Shown piece after piece: positions 36,896-42,988 of a DNA stretch of 42,988 nt. The stretch is from Asaia bogorensis (GTDB lineage: Bacteria > Pseudomonadota > Alphaproteobacteria > Reyranellales > Reyranellaceae): contig CAMDQJ010000018.1 of the NCBI GenBank assembly GCA_945905835.1, forward strand, positions 1 through 42,988. The letters are read 5' to 3'. The first letter of the stretch is position 1; every line of letters starts with the position of its first letter. The position numbers and the translations under genes were made by a program. The notes under the pieces are model-generated. The model saw only the letters and a list, made by a program, of their open reading frames with translations, was not told the origin of the DNA and did no database searches.

Positions 36896-37986
36896 GCGAG
36901 CCGCCGGTTCTTCAGGTCCCAGTTCTTGAGGTGAGGGGCCTCGTGAAACATTTCCCGGTGAGCCGCGGCATCATCCGCCGCAAGCTCATCGGTCTGGTGC
37001 GTGCGGTCGAAGACGTAAGCTTCGAGATCGCGCGCGGCGAGACACTGGCGCTGGTGGGCGAATCGGGCTGCGGCAAGTCGACCACGGGTCGCCTCGTGCT
37101 GCGCCTGATGGATCCGACCTCGGGCTCCGTGCGCTTCAAGGGCGAGGAGATAGCCAACCTCGACAAGAATTCCCTGCGGCGCTTGCGCCGGCACATGCAG
37201 ATCATCTTCCAGGACCCCTACGCCTCGCTCAATCCGCGCATGACCGTGGGCGAGATCCTGGCCGAACCGCTGGCGGTGCACGAGATCGGCGACGTGTCCT
37301 CGCGCGAAGCCCGCGTGCGCGAGCTGCTGGAAGTCGTGGGCCTTCTGCCCGAGCATGCACGGCGCTATCCGCATCAATTCTCCGGCGGCCAGCGCCAGAG
37401 GATCGGCATCGCCCGCGCATTGGCGGTCAACCCCGACCTGATCGTCTGCGACGAGCCAGTGTCGGCGCTCGACGTCTCGATCCAGGCGCAGATCGTCAAC
37501 CTGCTGCAGAACCTGCAGCAGCGCTTCGGTCTCTCTTATCTGTTCATCGCCCACGACCTTGCCGTGGTGAAGCACATCAGCGACCGCGTGGCGGTGATGT
37601 ATCTCGGCAAGCTGGTCGAGATCGCCGACAAGAAGACGATCTATGACCGGCCGCTGCATCCCTATACGCAGGCGCTGCTGTCGGCGATTCCCAAGCCCGA
37701 TCCCAGCCTGCGCACCAAGCGCCTCATGCTGGCGGGCGACGTGCCGAGCCCGTTCAATCCGCCGTCGGGCTGCCGCTTCCACACGCGCTGTCCGCACGCC
37801 CAGCCGCGCTGCTCGGCGGAGGAGCCGAAGCTGCGCGACGCCGGCGCCGGCCATCGCGTCGCCTGTCATTTCTTCGAGACGCTACCGGTGCCGACGATCC
37901 TCGCGCGCGCGGGCACCGCGAACGGCAAGTTCAACGAGCGGCTGGCGGCGTTTGAGGCGGCCAAGCGCGAGCAAGCATCGGCTTAA
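36892..37986 (+). CDS. Peptide-type ABC transporter ATPase, DppF-like
   Basis: A 364-residue ATPase. It starts [20 protein letters not shown] and [10 protein letters not shown], typical of DppF/OppF. Walker A is GESGCGKST, the Q-loop [20 protein letters not shown], the signature [20 protein letters not shown], and Walker [21 protein letters not shown]. The C-terminal Cys block is [15 protein letters not shown]. It overlaps the preceding gene by ATGA, ending the operon. A 30-residue tail after [12 protein letters not shown] is less conserved. A long palindrome follows 9 bp after the stop. Confidence 0.94.
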   Translation: MSEPPVLQVPVLEVRGLVKHFPVSRGIIRRKLIGLVRAVEDVSFEIARGETLALVGESGCGKSTTGRLVLRLMDPTSGSVRFKGEEIANLDKNSLRRLRRHMQIIFQDPYASLNPRMTVGEILAEPLAVHEIGDVSSREARVRELLEVVGLLPEHARRYPHQFSGGQRQRIGIARALAVNPDLIVCDEPVSALDVSIQAQIVNLLQNLQQRFGLSYLFIAHDLAVVKHISDRVAVMYLGKLVEIADKKTIYDRPLHPYTQALLSAIPKPDPSLRTKRLMLAGDVPSPFNPPSGCRFHTRCPHAQPRCSAEEPKLRDAGAGHRVACHFFETLPVPTILARAGTANGKFNERLAAFEAAKREQASA

Positions 37987-37994
37987 GAAAAGCT

Positions 37995-38063
37995 GTCATC
38001 CCGAGCGAAGCGAGGGACCTTTAACGGGCTCTGCTAAAGGTCCCTCGCTGCGCTCGGGATGAC
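37995..38063. repeat. Long intergenic palindrome between convergent dppF-like and nrdB
   Basis: Two 29-base arms (37995-38023 and 38035-38063) pair with one mismatch around an 11-base loop. The left arm starts GTCATCCCGAGCGAAGCGAG and ends GGGACCTTTA (two parts). A stem this long would be a very stable hairpin in either transcript. Sequences of the type GTCATCCCGAGCG-AGCGAGGGACC recur in intergenic gaps of many bacteria as a dispersed palindromic repeat; copy number here is not visible. Its place between two convergent genes suits a bidirectional terminator or mRNA-end stabiliser. Confidence 0.85.
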
Positions 38064-38095
38064 AATCTTGTTGAGGTTCGTGCCGCGCGACGAGC

Positions 38096-39058
38096 CTAGG
38101 CGAACGCCTCTTCCCACGACCCCTTGGTCGAGGCCTTGGAATACTCCGTCGAACGGTTCTCGAAGAAGTTAGTGTGCTCGATGGCGTTCAGCATCTGGTC
38201 CATCCACGGCAGCGGGTTCTTGGCATCGCTGCGATAGATCGGCTGCAGGGTGAGCTGCTGCAGGCGGCGGTCGGCGATGAAGCGGATGTAGCGCTTCACG
38301 TCGGTCGCGGTCATGCCCTCGATGCCGCCCATCTGGAAGGCGAGATCGATGAAGGCGTCCTCGTGGTCGACGATGGTCGAGCAGGCGACGTAAATCTCGC
38401 GCTGCAGGGCCTCGGTCCAGACTTCCGGGTTCTCCTGGATGAAGGTGCGGAACAGGCGAATGATCGAATTGCAGTGCAGCGTCTCGTCGCGCACCGACCA
38501 GGTCACGATCTGGCCCATACCCTTCATCTTGTTGAAGCGCGGGAAGTTCATCAGCATGGCAAACGAGGCGAAGAGCTGCAGGCCTTCGGTGAAGGCGCCG
38601 AACACCGCCAGCGTCTTGGCGATGTCGGCTTTCGAGTCGACGTTGAAGTTCTGCATGTAGTCGTACTTGTCCTTCATCTCCTTGACGGTGAGGAAGACCG
38701 AGTACTCCGTTTCCGGCATGCCGATGGTGTCGAGCAGATGGCTGTAGGCCGCGACATGCACGGTCTCCATCGACGAGAACGCCGCCAGCATCATCTGCAC
38801 TTCGGTGGGTTTGAAGACCCGCGAATAGTGCCGCATGTAGCAGTTGTTCACCTCGACATCGGCTTGCGTGAAGAAGCGAAAAATCTGCGTCAGCAGATTG
38901 CGCTCGCTGTCGGTGAGCTTGTTGCGCCAATCCTTGACGTCGTCGGCCAGCGGCACTTCCTCCGGCAACCAGTGGATGCGCTGCTGCGTCAGCCAGGCAT
39001 CGTAGGCCCACGGATAGTGGAACGGCTTGTAGATCGGCTTGGCGTCGAGCAATGACAT
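38096..39058 (-). CDS. nrdB: Ribonucleotide reductase small subunit (class I, beta)
   Basis: A 320-residue radical-generating subunit. The helix METVHVAAYSHLLDTIG carries the metal ligands Glu and His and the radical Tyr at the E-x2-H-x3-Y spacing of class Ia NrdB. Other ligand-bearing helices are FTQADVEVNNCYMRHYS, FGAFTEGLQLFASFAM and WSVRDETLHCNSIIRLF. The C-terminal tail TKGSWEEAF contacts the large subunit. No ATP-cone is fused to it. It follows nrdA by 34 bp and ends against the palindrome. Confidence 0.95.
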   Translation of the reverse strand: MSLLDAKPIYKPFHYPWAYDAWLTQQRIHWLPEEVPLADDVKDWRNKLTDSERNLLTQIFRFFTQADVEVNNCYMRHYSRVFKPTEVQMMLAAFSSMETVHVAAYSHLLDTIGMPETEYSVFLTVKEMKDKYDYMQNFNVDSKADIAKTLAVFGAFTEGLQLFASFAMLMNFPRFNKMKGMGQIVTWSVRDETLHCNSIIRLFRTFIQENPEVWTEALQREIYVACSTIVDHEDAFIDLAFQMGGIEGMTATDVKRYIRFIADRRLQQLTLQPIYRSDAKNPLPWMDQMLNAIEHTNFFENRSTEYSKASTKGSWEEAFA

Positions 39059-39092
39059 GACTTGACCTAAATTCCTGACGAGACGGCAGCGC

Positions 39093-40967
39093 TTACTGGC
39101 AGCTGAGGCACTCTTCGTAGTTGTTGGATTCGCTTACCGGATTGCCGACGAACGGCAGCGGCGCCGGTCCATCGCCGTCTGTTTTGAACGTGTTGAGCGC
39201 CTGGTCGCCCAACTGGTCGGCCATGGCATCGCCCGAGACGGCCTCGGCGCGCTGGATGCTGAGCGAGCGGCAGTAATAGAGGCTCTTCACGCCGCGCTTC
39301 CACGCCATCATGTGGATCTGGTGCAGGTCGCGCTTGTGCACGTCGGCCGGCAGGAAAATGTTGAGCGACTGGCTCTGGCAGATGTATGGCGTGCGGTCGG
39401 CGGCATGCTCGACCAGCCAGCGCTGGTCGATCTCGAAGGCGGTCTTGAACACCGCCTTCTCATGATCGTCGAGGCAGTCGAGGCCGCGCACCGAGCCCTG
39501 GTCGGTGGTAATCGACGTCCAGGTGTCCTCGTCGTTGCGGCCCTTCTGCTCCAGGAGCTTCTCGAGGTACGGGTTGCGCACCACGAAGGAGCCCGACAGC
39601 GTCTTGTGATTGTAGACGTTGGCCGCCGACGGCTCGATGCCGGGCGAGGCGCCGCCGCAGATGATCGAGATCGAGGCGGTGGGCGCGATCGCCAGCTTGT
39701 TGGAGAAGCGCTCCTCGAAGCCGAAATCGGCGGCATCCGGGCAGGCGCCGCGCTCCTTGGCGAGCGACTTCGAGGCATCGTCGCACTGGCCGCGGATGTG
39801 CTTGAACATCTTCTTGTTCCACACCTTGGCCATCACCGATTCGAGCGGGATGTTGTTCTGCTGCAGGAAGGAGTGGAAGCCCATGATGCCGAGGCCCACC
39901 GAACGCTCGCGCATGGCGGCATAGGTGGCGCGCGCGAAGTCGGTGCCGGCATCGTCGATGAAGGACTGCAGCACGTTGTCGAGGAAGCGCATCACGTCCT
40001 CGATGAAAGTCGGGTGCTCATGCCATTCGAGGTAGGTCTCGACGTTCAGCGAGGAGAGGCAGCACACGGCGGTGCGCTGCTTGCCGTGATGATCGATGCC
40101 GGTCGGCAGCGTGATCTCGCTGCACAGGTTCGAGGTCTTGACCTCGAGGCCGGCGAGCTTGTGATGCTCGGGCATCGCCTTGTTCACGTGGTCGACGAAG
40201 ATCAGGTAGGGCTCGCCGGTCTCGATGCGCGCCGTCAGGATGCGGATCCACAGCGCCCGCGCCGAAACCTTGCGCAGCACGGCGCCGTCCTTCGGGCTGG
40301 TCAGACCCCATTCCTCGTCGTTCTCGACGGCGCGCATGAAGGCGTCGGAGATCAGCAGGCCGTGATGGAGGTTGAGCGCTTTGCGGTTGGGATCGCCGCC
40401 GGTCGGACGGCGGATCTCGATGAATTCCTCGATTTCGGGATGGCTGACCGGGAGATAGACGGCGGCCGAGCCCCGTCGCAGCGAGCCTTGGGAGATCGCG
40501 AGCGTCAGCGAATCCATGACGCGGATGAAGGGCACGACGCCGGAGGTCTTGCCGTTCATGCCGACCTTTTCGCCGATCGAGCGCAGATTGCCCCAGTATG
40601 AGCCGATTCCGCCGCCGCGGGCCGCCAGCCAGACGTTCTCGTTCCACAGCCCGAGGATGCCGTCGAGCGAGTCGGAGGCCTCGTTCAGGAAGCAGGAGAT
40701 CGGCAGGCCGCGCTTGGTCCCGCCATTGGACAGCACGGGCGTCGCCGGCATGAACCAAAGGTTTGAAATATAATCATAAATTCGCTGGGCATGGGCGTCG
40801 TCGTCGGCATAGGCCGAGGCGACGCGGGCGAACATGTCCTGATAGCTTTCGCCGGGAAGGAGATACCGGTCGGAGAGGGTGGCTTTGCCGAAGGCGGTCA
40901 GGCGGGCGTCCCGAGAGGGGTCGGTAACAACACGCGCACCGCTGCGAACCTGAACTACATCAAACAC
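39093..40967 (-). CDS. nrdA: Ribonucleotide reductase large subunit without ATP-cone
   Basis: A 624-residue catalytic subunit. It reduces ribonucleoside diphosphates to deoxy forms. Active-site cysteines are in GLPISCFLNEASDSL, KTSNLCSEITLPTGID (with Glu) and TAVCCLSSLNVETY. The radical-transfer tyrosines are in KSLYYCRSLSIQ, and the shuttle Cys pair is in the C-terminal EECLSCQ. The chain starts directly with the barrel (GTG 40967, preceded by GGGAG), so the ~90-residue N-terminal ATP-cone of E. coli NrdA is absent. The in-frame ATG at 41027 is rejected because its first codons overlap regulatory sites. Confidence 0.95.
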   Translation of the reverse strand: MFDVVQVRSGARVVTDPSRDARLTAFGKATLSDRYLLPGESYQDMFARVASAYADDDAHAQRIYDYISNLWFMPATPVLSNGGTKRGLPISCFLNEASDSLDGILGLWNENVWLAARGGGIGSYWGNLRSIGEKVGMNGKTSGVVPFIRVMDSLTLAISQGSLRRGSAAVYLPVSHPEIEEFIEIRRPTGGDPNRKALNLHHGLLISDAFMRAVENDEEWGLTSPKDGAVLRKVSARALWIRILTARIETGEPYLIFVDHVNKAMPEHHKLAGLEVKTSNLCSEITLPTGIDHHGKQRTAVCCLSSLNVETYLEWHEHPTFIEDVMRFLDNVLQSFIDDAGTDFARATYAAMRERSVGLGIMGFHSFLQQNNIPLESVMAKVWNKKMFKHIRGQCDDASKSLAKERGACPDAADFGFEERFSNKLAIAPTASISIICGGASPGIEPSAANVYNHKTLSGSFVVRNPYLEKLLEQKGRNDEDTWTSITTDQGSVRGLDCLDDHEKAVFKTAFEIDQRWLVEHAADRTPYICQSQSLNIFLPADVHKRDLHQIHMMAWKRGVKSLYYCRSLSIQRAEAVSGDAMADQLGDQALNTFKTDGDGPAPLPFVGNPVSESNNYEECLSCQ

Positions 40968-40999
40968 TTGGCGGCTCCCGTTTTCTTCTTGTCCACATC

Positions 41000-41008
41000 T
41001 GTGGATAA
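41000..41008 (-). promoter_or_regulatory. DnaA box upstream of nrdA
   Basis: The minus strand reads TTATCCACA, a perfect DnaA box, 33 bases upstream of the nrdA GTG. In E. coli the nrdAB promoter is controlled by DnaA, so a similar link between initiation and dNTP supply is plausible. A weaker TTGTCCACA on the plus strand lies at 40989-40997. Confidence 0.6.
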
Positions 41009-41015
41009 AACACAG

Positions 41016-41024
41016 TGTGGAAAA
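41016..41024 (-). promoter_or_regulatory. Second DnaA box upstream of nrdA
   Basis: The minus strand reads TTTTCCACA, which fits TTWTNCACA. It is in the same orientation as the perfect box and 16 bp from it, start to start. Confidence 0.5.
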
Positions 41025-41027
41025 CAC

Positions 41028-41037
41028 CTACATCTAG
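41028..41037. promoter_or_regulatory. Possible NrdR-box core
   Basis: CTACATCTAG fits the core pattern C-W-A-Y-A-T-M-T-W-G of NrdR boxes, but the outer flanks (CAC and GGA) do not match the usual ACA/TGT. NrdR boxes normally come as pairs about three helical turns apart; no clear second box is seen. Confidence 0.3.
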
Positions 41038-41416
41038 GGAGCGGCTACCCCGTCCCCACTATCCATTGATGATACGTCACCTGCCCGCCCTGTCATCGCC
41101 ATTTTTATTCCCCGCGTGTGAATCTCAGGAATGGACGATTAAGACCCTGAGAAATCATGAAAAAATAGGTTTCAAAAATTTACTTTTTTGGCTGCATGCG
41201 CACCTTCGCAACTGCAGCAATTAATGAGAACAAAACGCGCTTTGCCACGGAATCTCTGAGCCCCAGACAGAAAGGCGGCGGATTCGGCTAAATTGCGCCG
41301 GGGCACTGCAAGAAACATTCGCTGCGATGGGCACTTTGGCCGACGCCAAGTGTTCGTCGTCATCCTGTCACATGGCGGCGTACAATCTGGGCTGCACGGA
41401 ACGGGAGAAAACCAGG
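41038..41416. other. Divergent nrdA / glutamate dehydrogenase intergenic region
   Basis: A 379-bp non-coding gap, the longest in the window, between the nrdA regulatory sites and the dehydrogenase start. It includes an unusually AT-rich patch at about 41158-41192 (runs of A and T) that stands out from the GC-rich surroundings. It must carry the promoters of both genes. Short reading frames in it have no sign of being real genes. I do not recognise a riboswitch or small RNA. Confidence 0.6.
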
Positions 41417-42988
41417 ATGGCGATCGCGGCAACGTCGCGCATCTACGGGCTCGACGCGATCTGCGCCGCCGCCGCCGGCCAGTCGGAAAGGCCCGAAGAG
41501 GCCGCGGGCTTCGCCCAGCGCCTATTCGAGCGCGTCGCCGACAAGGATCTGGCCGCCGCCGCCGTCGAGCAGAGCGCCGGCGCGGCCCTCAGCCTGCTGG
41601 CCTTTGCCCGCCGCCGCCTGCCCGGCATCGCCAAGGTGCGCGTCTTCAACCCGACCTTGGCCGACCACGGCTTCGAGAGCCGCCACACCGTGGTGCAGAT
41701 CGTCAACGACGACATGCCCTTCCTCGTCGACTCGGTCGCCAACGAGCTCGGCCGCCGCGAGATCGCCGTCCATTTGCTTGCCCATCCCGTTATGCCGACG
41801 CGTCGCGACCTCGACGGCGATCTGATCGCCTTCGACGTCGATTTCAGCGAGCGGGCGCGGCCGGAATCGATGATGCATCTGGAGATCGACCGCCACGGCT
41901 CGCAGGCATCCGACCGCCATCGGCTCGACGAACTCGCATCAGCGCTGAGTCGCGTGCTGGGCGAAGTGCGGCTGGCGGTCGAGGATTGGCGTCCCATGCG
42001 ACAGGCCTGCCTCGACGCCATCGCCGACCTGGCGCCGGGCTGCGCAGCCGATTTCGCCGAGCACGAGGATTTCCTGCGCTGGCTCGAGGCCAACCATTTC
42101 ACCTTTCTCGGCCATCGCCGCTATCGCTACGTCGACGATCCCAGCCAGCCGGCCGGCCTGCGCTACGAGCTTGTTCCCGGCTCCTCACTCGGCATCCTGA
42201 GGCGCGACGAGGCTCGTCTGTTCGACGGTGGCCTCGGCGGCGGCGAAGCCATGGCCCGCCTGGCGCGCGGACTGCAAAAGGTCATGGTCCTCAAAACCGA
42301 CCGGCGCTCGACGGTCCATCGCAGCGGCATGATGGATTGCATCATCGTGAAGACCCACGATACCGACGGCCGGGTCACCGGCGAGCATCGCCTCGCCGGC
42401 CTGTTCACCTCGGCCGCCTACCACGCCACGGTGCACGACGTGCCGCTGCTGCGCGGCAAGGCCGACGCCATATTGCGCCGCTCGGGCCTCGACCCCGACG
42501 GCCATGACGGCAAGGCGCTGCAGGCCATCCTCGAAGCCTATCCGCGCGACGAGCTGTTCGAGATCGACGAGGACACGCTCTACGAACACGCGCTCGGCAT
42601 CCTGCAATTGCAGGAGCGGCGCCGCGTGGCGCTGTTCGTCCGCCGCGACGTGATCGGCCGATTCGCCTCGTGCCTCGTCTTCGTGCCGCGCCAGCGCTTC
42701 GATGCCGAGCTCAGCGCCAAATTCGCCGCCGTTCTCGAGCGCGCCTGGGGTGCCAAGGTCGCGTCGATTTCCACGAGCAGCGACGATTCCGCGCTGGCCC
42801 GCGGACTCTATACCCTCCAGCTCACCAAGCCCGACGGACCCAAGCCCGACCTTGCCGAAACGGAACGCCTGCTTGCCGAGGCCGCGACCTCGTGGAGCGA
42901 CCGCTTTCGTAGCGCCCTGCAGGCGTCCCGCGGCGAAGCCGAGGGACGCGACGCGGCGCGGCGCTGGCGCGGCTATTTCCCGCCGATC
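41417..42988 (+). CDS. Large NAD-specific glutamate dehydrogenase, N-terminal 524 residues
   Basis: The first third of a very large (~1,600-residue, 180-kDa class) NAD-glutamate dehydrogenase, which converts glutamate to 2-oxoglutarate and ammonia. The visible part is the regulatory N-terminal region: RHTVVQIVNDDMPFLVDSVA, then LLAHPVMPTRRD, HLEIDRHG, the block FLRWLEANHFTFLGHRRYRY, SGMMDCIIVKTHDTDGRVTG EHRLAGLFTS (two parts), and RRRVALFVRRDVIGRFASCL VFVPRQRF (two parts). ATG 41417 starts MAIAATSRIYGLDA with GGGAG about 10 bases ahead. The gene runs off the right edge without interruption. The catalytic domain lies outside. Confidence 0.94.
   Translation, partial: MAIAATSRIYGLDAICAAAAGQSERPEEAAGFAQRLFERVADKDLAAAAVEQSAGAALSLLAFARRRLPGIAKVRVFNPTLADHGFESRHTVVQIVNDDMPFLVDSVANELGRREIAVHLLAHPVMPTRRDLDGDLIAFDVDFSERARPESMMHLEIDRHGSQASDRHRLDELASALSRVLGEVRLAVEDWRPMRQACLDAIADLAPGCAADFAEHEDFLRWLEANHFTFLGHRRYRYVDDPSQPAGLRYELVPGSSLGILRRDEARLFDGGLGGGEAMARLARGLQKVMVLKTDRRSTVHRSGMMDCIIVKTHDTDGRVTGEHRLAGLFTSAAYHATVHDVPLLRGKADAILRRSGLDPDGHDGKALQAILEAYPRDELFEIDEDTLYEHALGILQLQERRRVALFVRRDVIGRFASCLVFVPRQRFDAELSAKFAAVLERAWGAKVASISTSSDDSALARGLYTLQLTKPDGPKPDLAETERLLAEAATSWSDRFRSALQASRGEAEGRDAARRWRGYFPPI

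Noticed and set aside
40989-41024. DnaA-box cluster as a replication origin
   Set aside because: Only two good boxes, no AT-rich unwinding element adjacent and no dnaA, parAB or hemE next to it; a promoter role fits better.
41015-41224. 69-codon plus-strand ORF in the nrdA/glutamate dehydrogenase gap
   Set aside because: No ribosome site, overlaps the regulatory sites and an AT-rich patch, and no recognisable motif.

Overview
The window is about 43 kb of high-GC, densely packed chromosome from an alphaproteobacterium. The evidence is gene content and order: ubiE-ubiB-coaBC-dut, maf-aroE, coaE-dnaQ converging on secB, rho, a large NAD-type glutamate dehydrogenase and an nrdA-nrdB pair. My best guess at a closer relative is a Reyranella-like lineage (Rhodospirillales/Hyphomicrobiales border), from general impression only. 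Almost all DNA is coding, there are no rRNA or tRNA genes, and I see no CRISPR array, insertion sequence or prophage.

Layout. 1-1343: recQ, 3' end outside the window. 1446-4402: a decay zone holding a PagL-like lipid A deacylase with an in-frame amber codon, a 45-residue basic protein (intact), and a cyclic beta-1,2-glucan synthase (ndvB) remnant fused head to head with a 5'-truncated, frameshifted acyl-CoA thioesterase. 4399-8275: SDR, DUF3859 protein, MBL-fold hydrolase, beta-propeller protein. 8399-10662: alpha-methylacyl-CoA racemase, EI24 membrane protein, small lipoprotein. 10669-12535: gentisate dioxygenase-like cupin and a class I glutamine amidotransferase-like hydrolase. 12641-13453: sterol desaturase-family gene with an amber codon. 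13551-21553: secB, dnaQ, coaE, TMEM43-like protein, quinone oxidoreductase, LLM flavin monooxygenase, PQQ-type sugar dehydrogenase, maf, aroE. 21564-23443: frameshifted thioesterase and rho. 23612-30039: a minus-strand run, ubiE-ubiB-TSUP permease-coaBC-dut-rrf2-MFS. 30064-30798: a protein that looks like a short-chain dehydrogenase but carries the halohydrin dehalogenase signatures. 30942-37986: a complete peptide-type ABC importer operon with two tandem binding proteins. 37995-38063: a long perfect-but-one palindrome. 38096-40967: nrdA-nrdB with DnaA boxes upstream. 41417-end: NAD-glutamate dehydrogenase, 5' third.

How the genes fit together. Much of the window is housekeeping: replication and nucleotide supply (dnaQ, dut, nrdAB, recQ), CoA synthesis (coaBC, coaE), ubiquinone synthesis (ubiE, ubiB), shikimate (aroE), export (secB) and termination (rho). 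Between these sit accessory catabolic and transport genes. The most interesting intact gene is the putative halohydrin dehalogenase at 30064-30798. The most interesting structural feature is the cluster of disabled genes. Five genes are broken, several by a single amber codon or a single frameshift, so either real recent gene loss or local sequence error must be considered.
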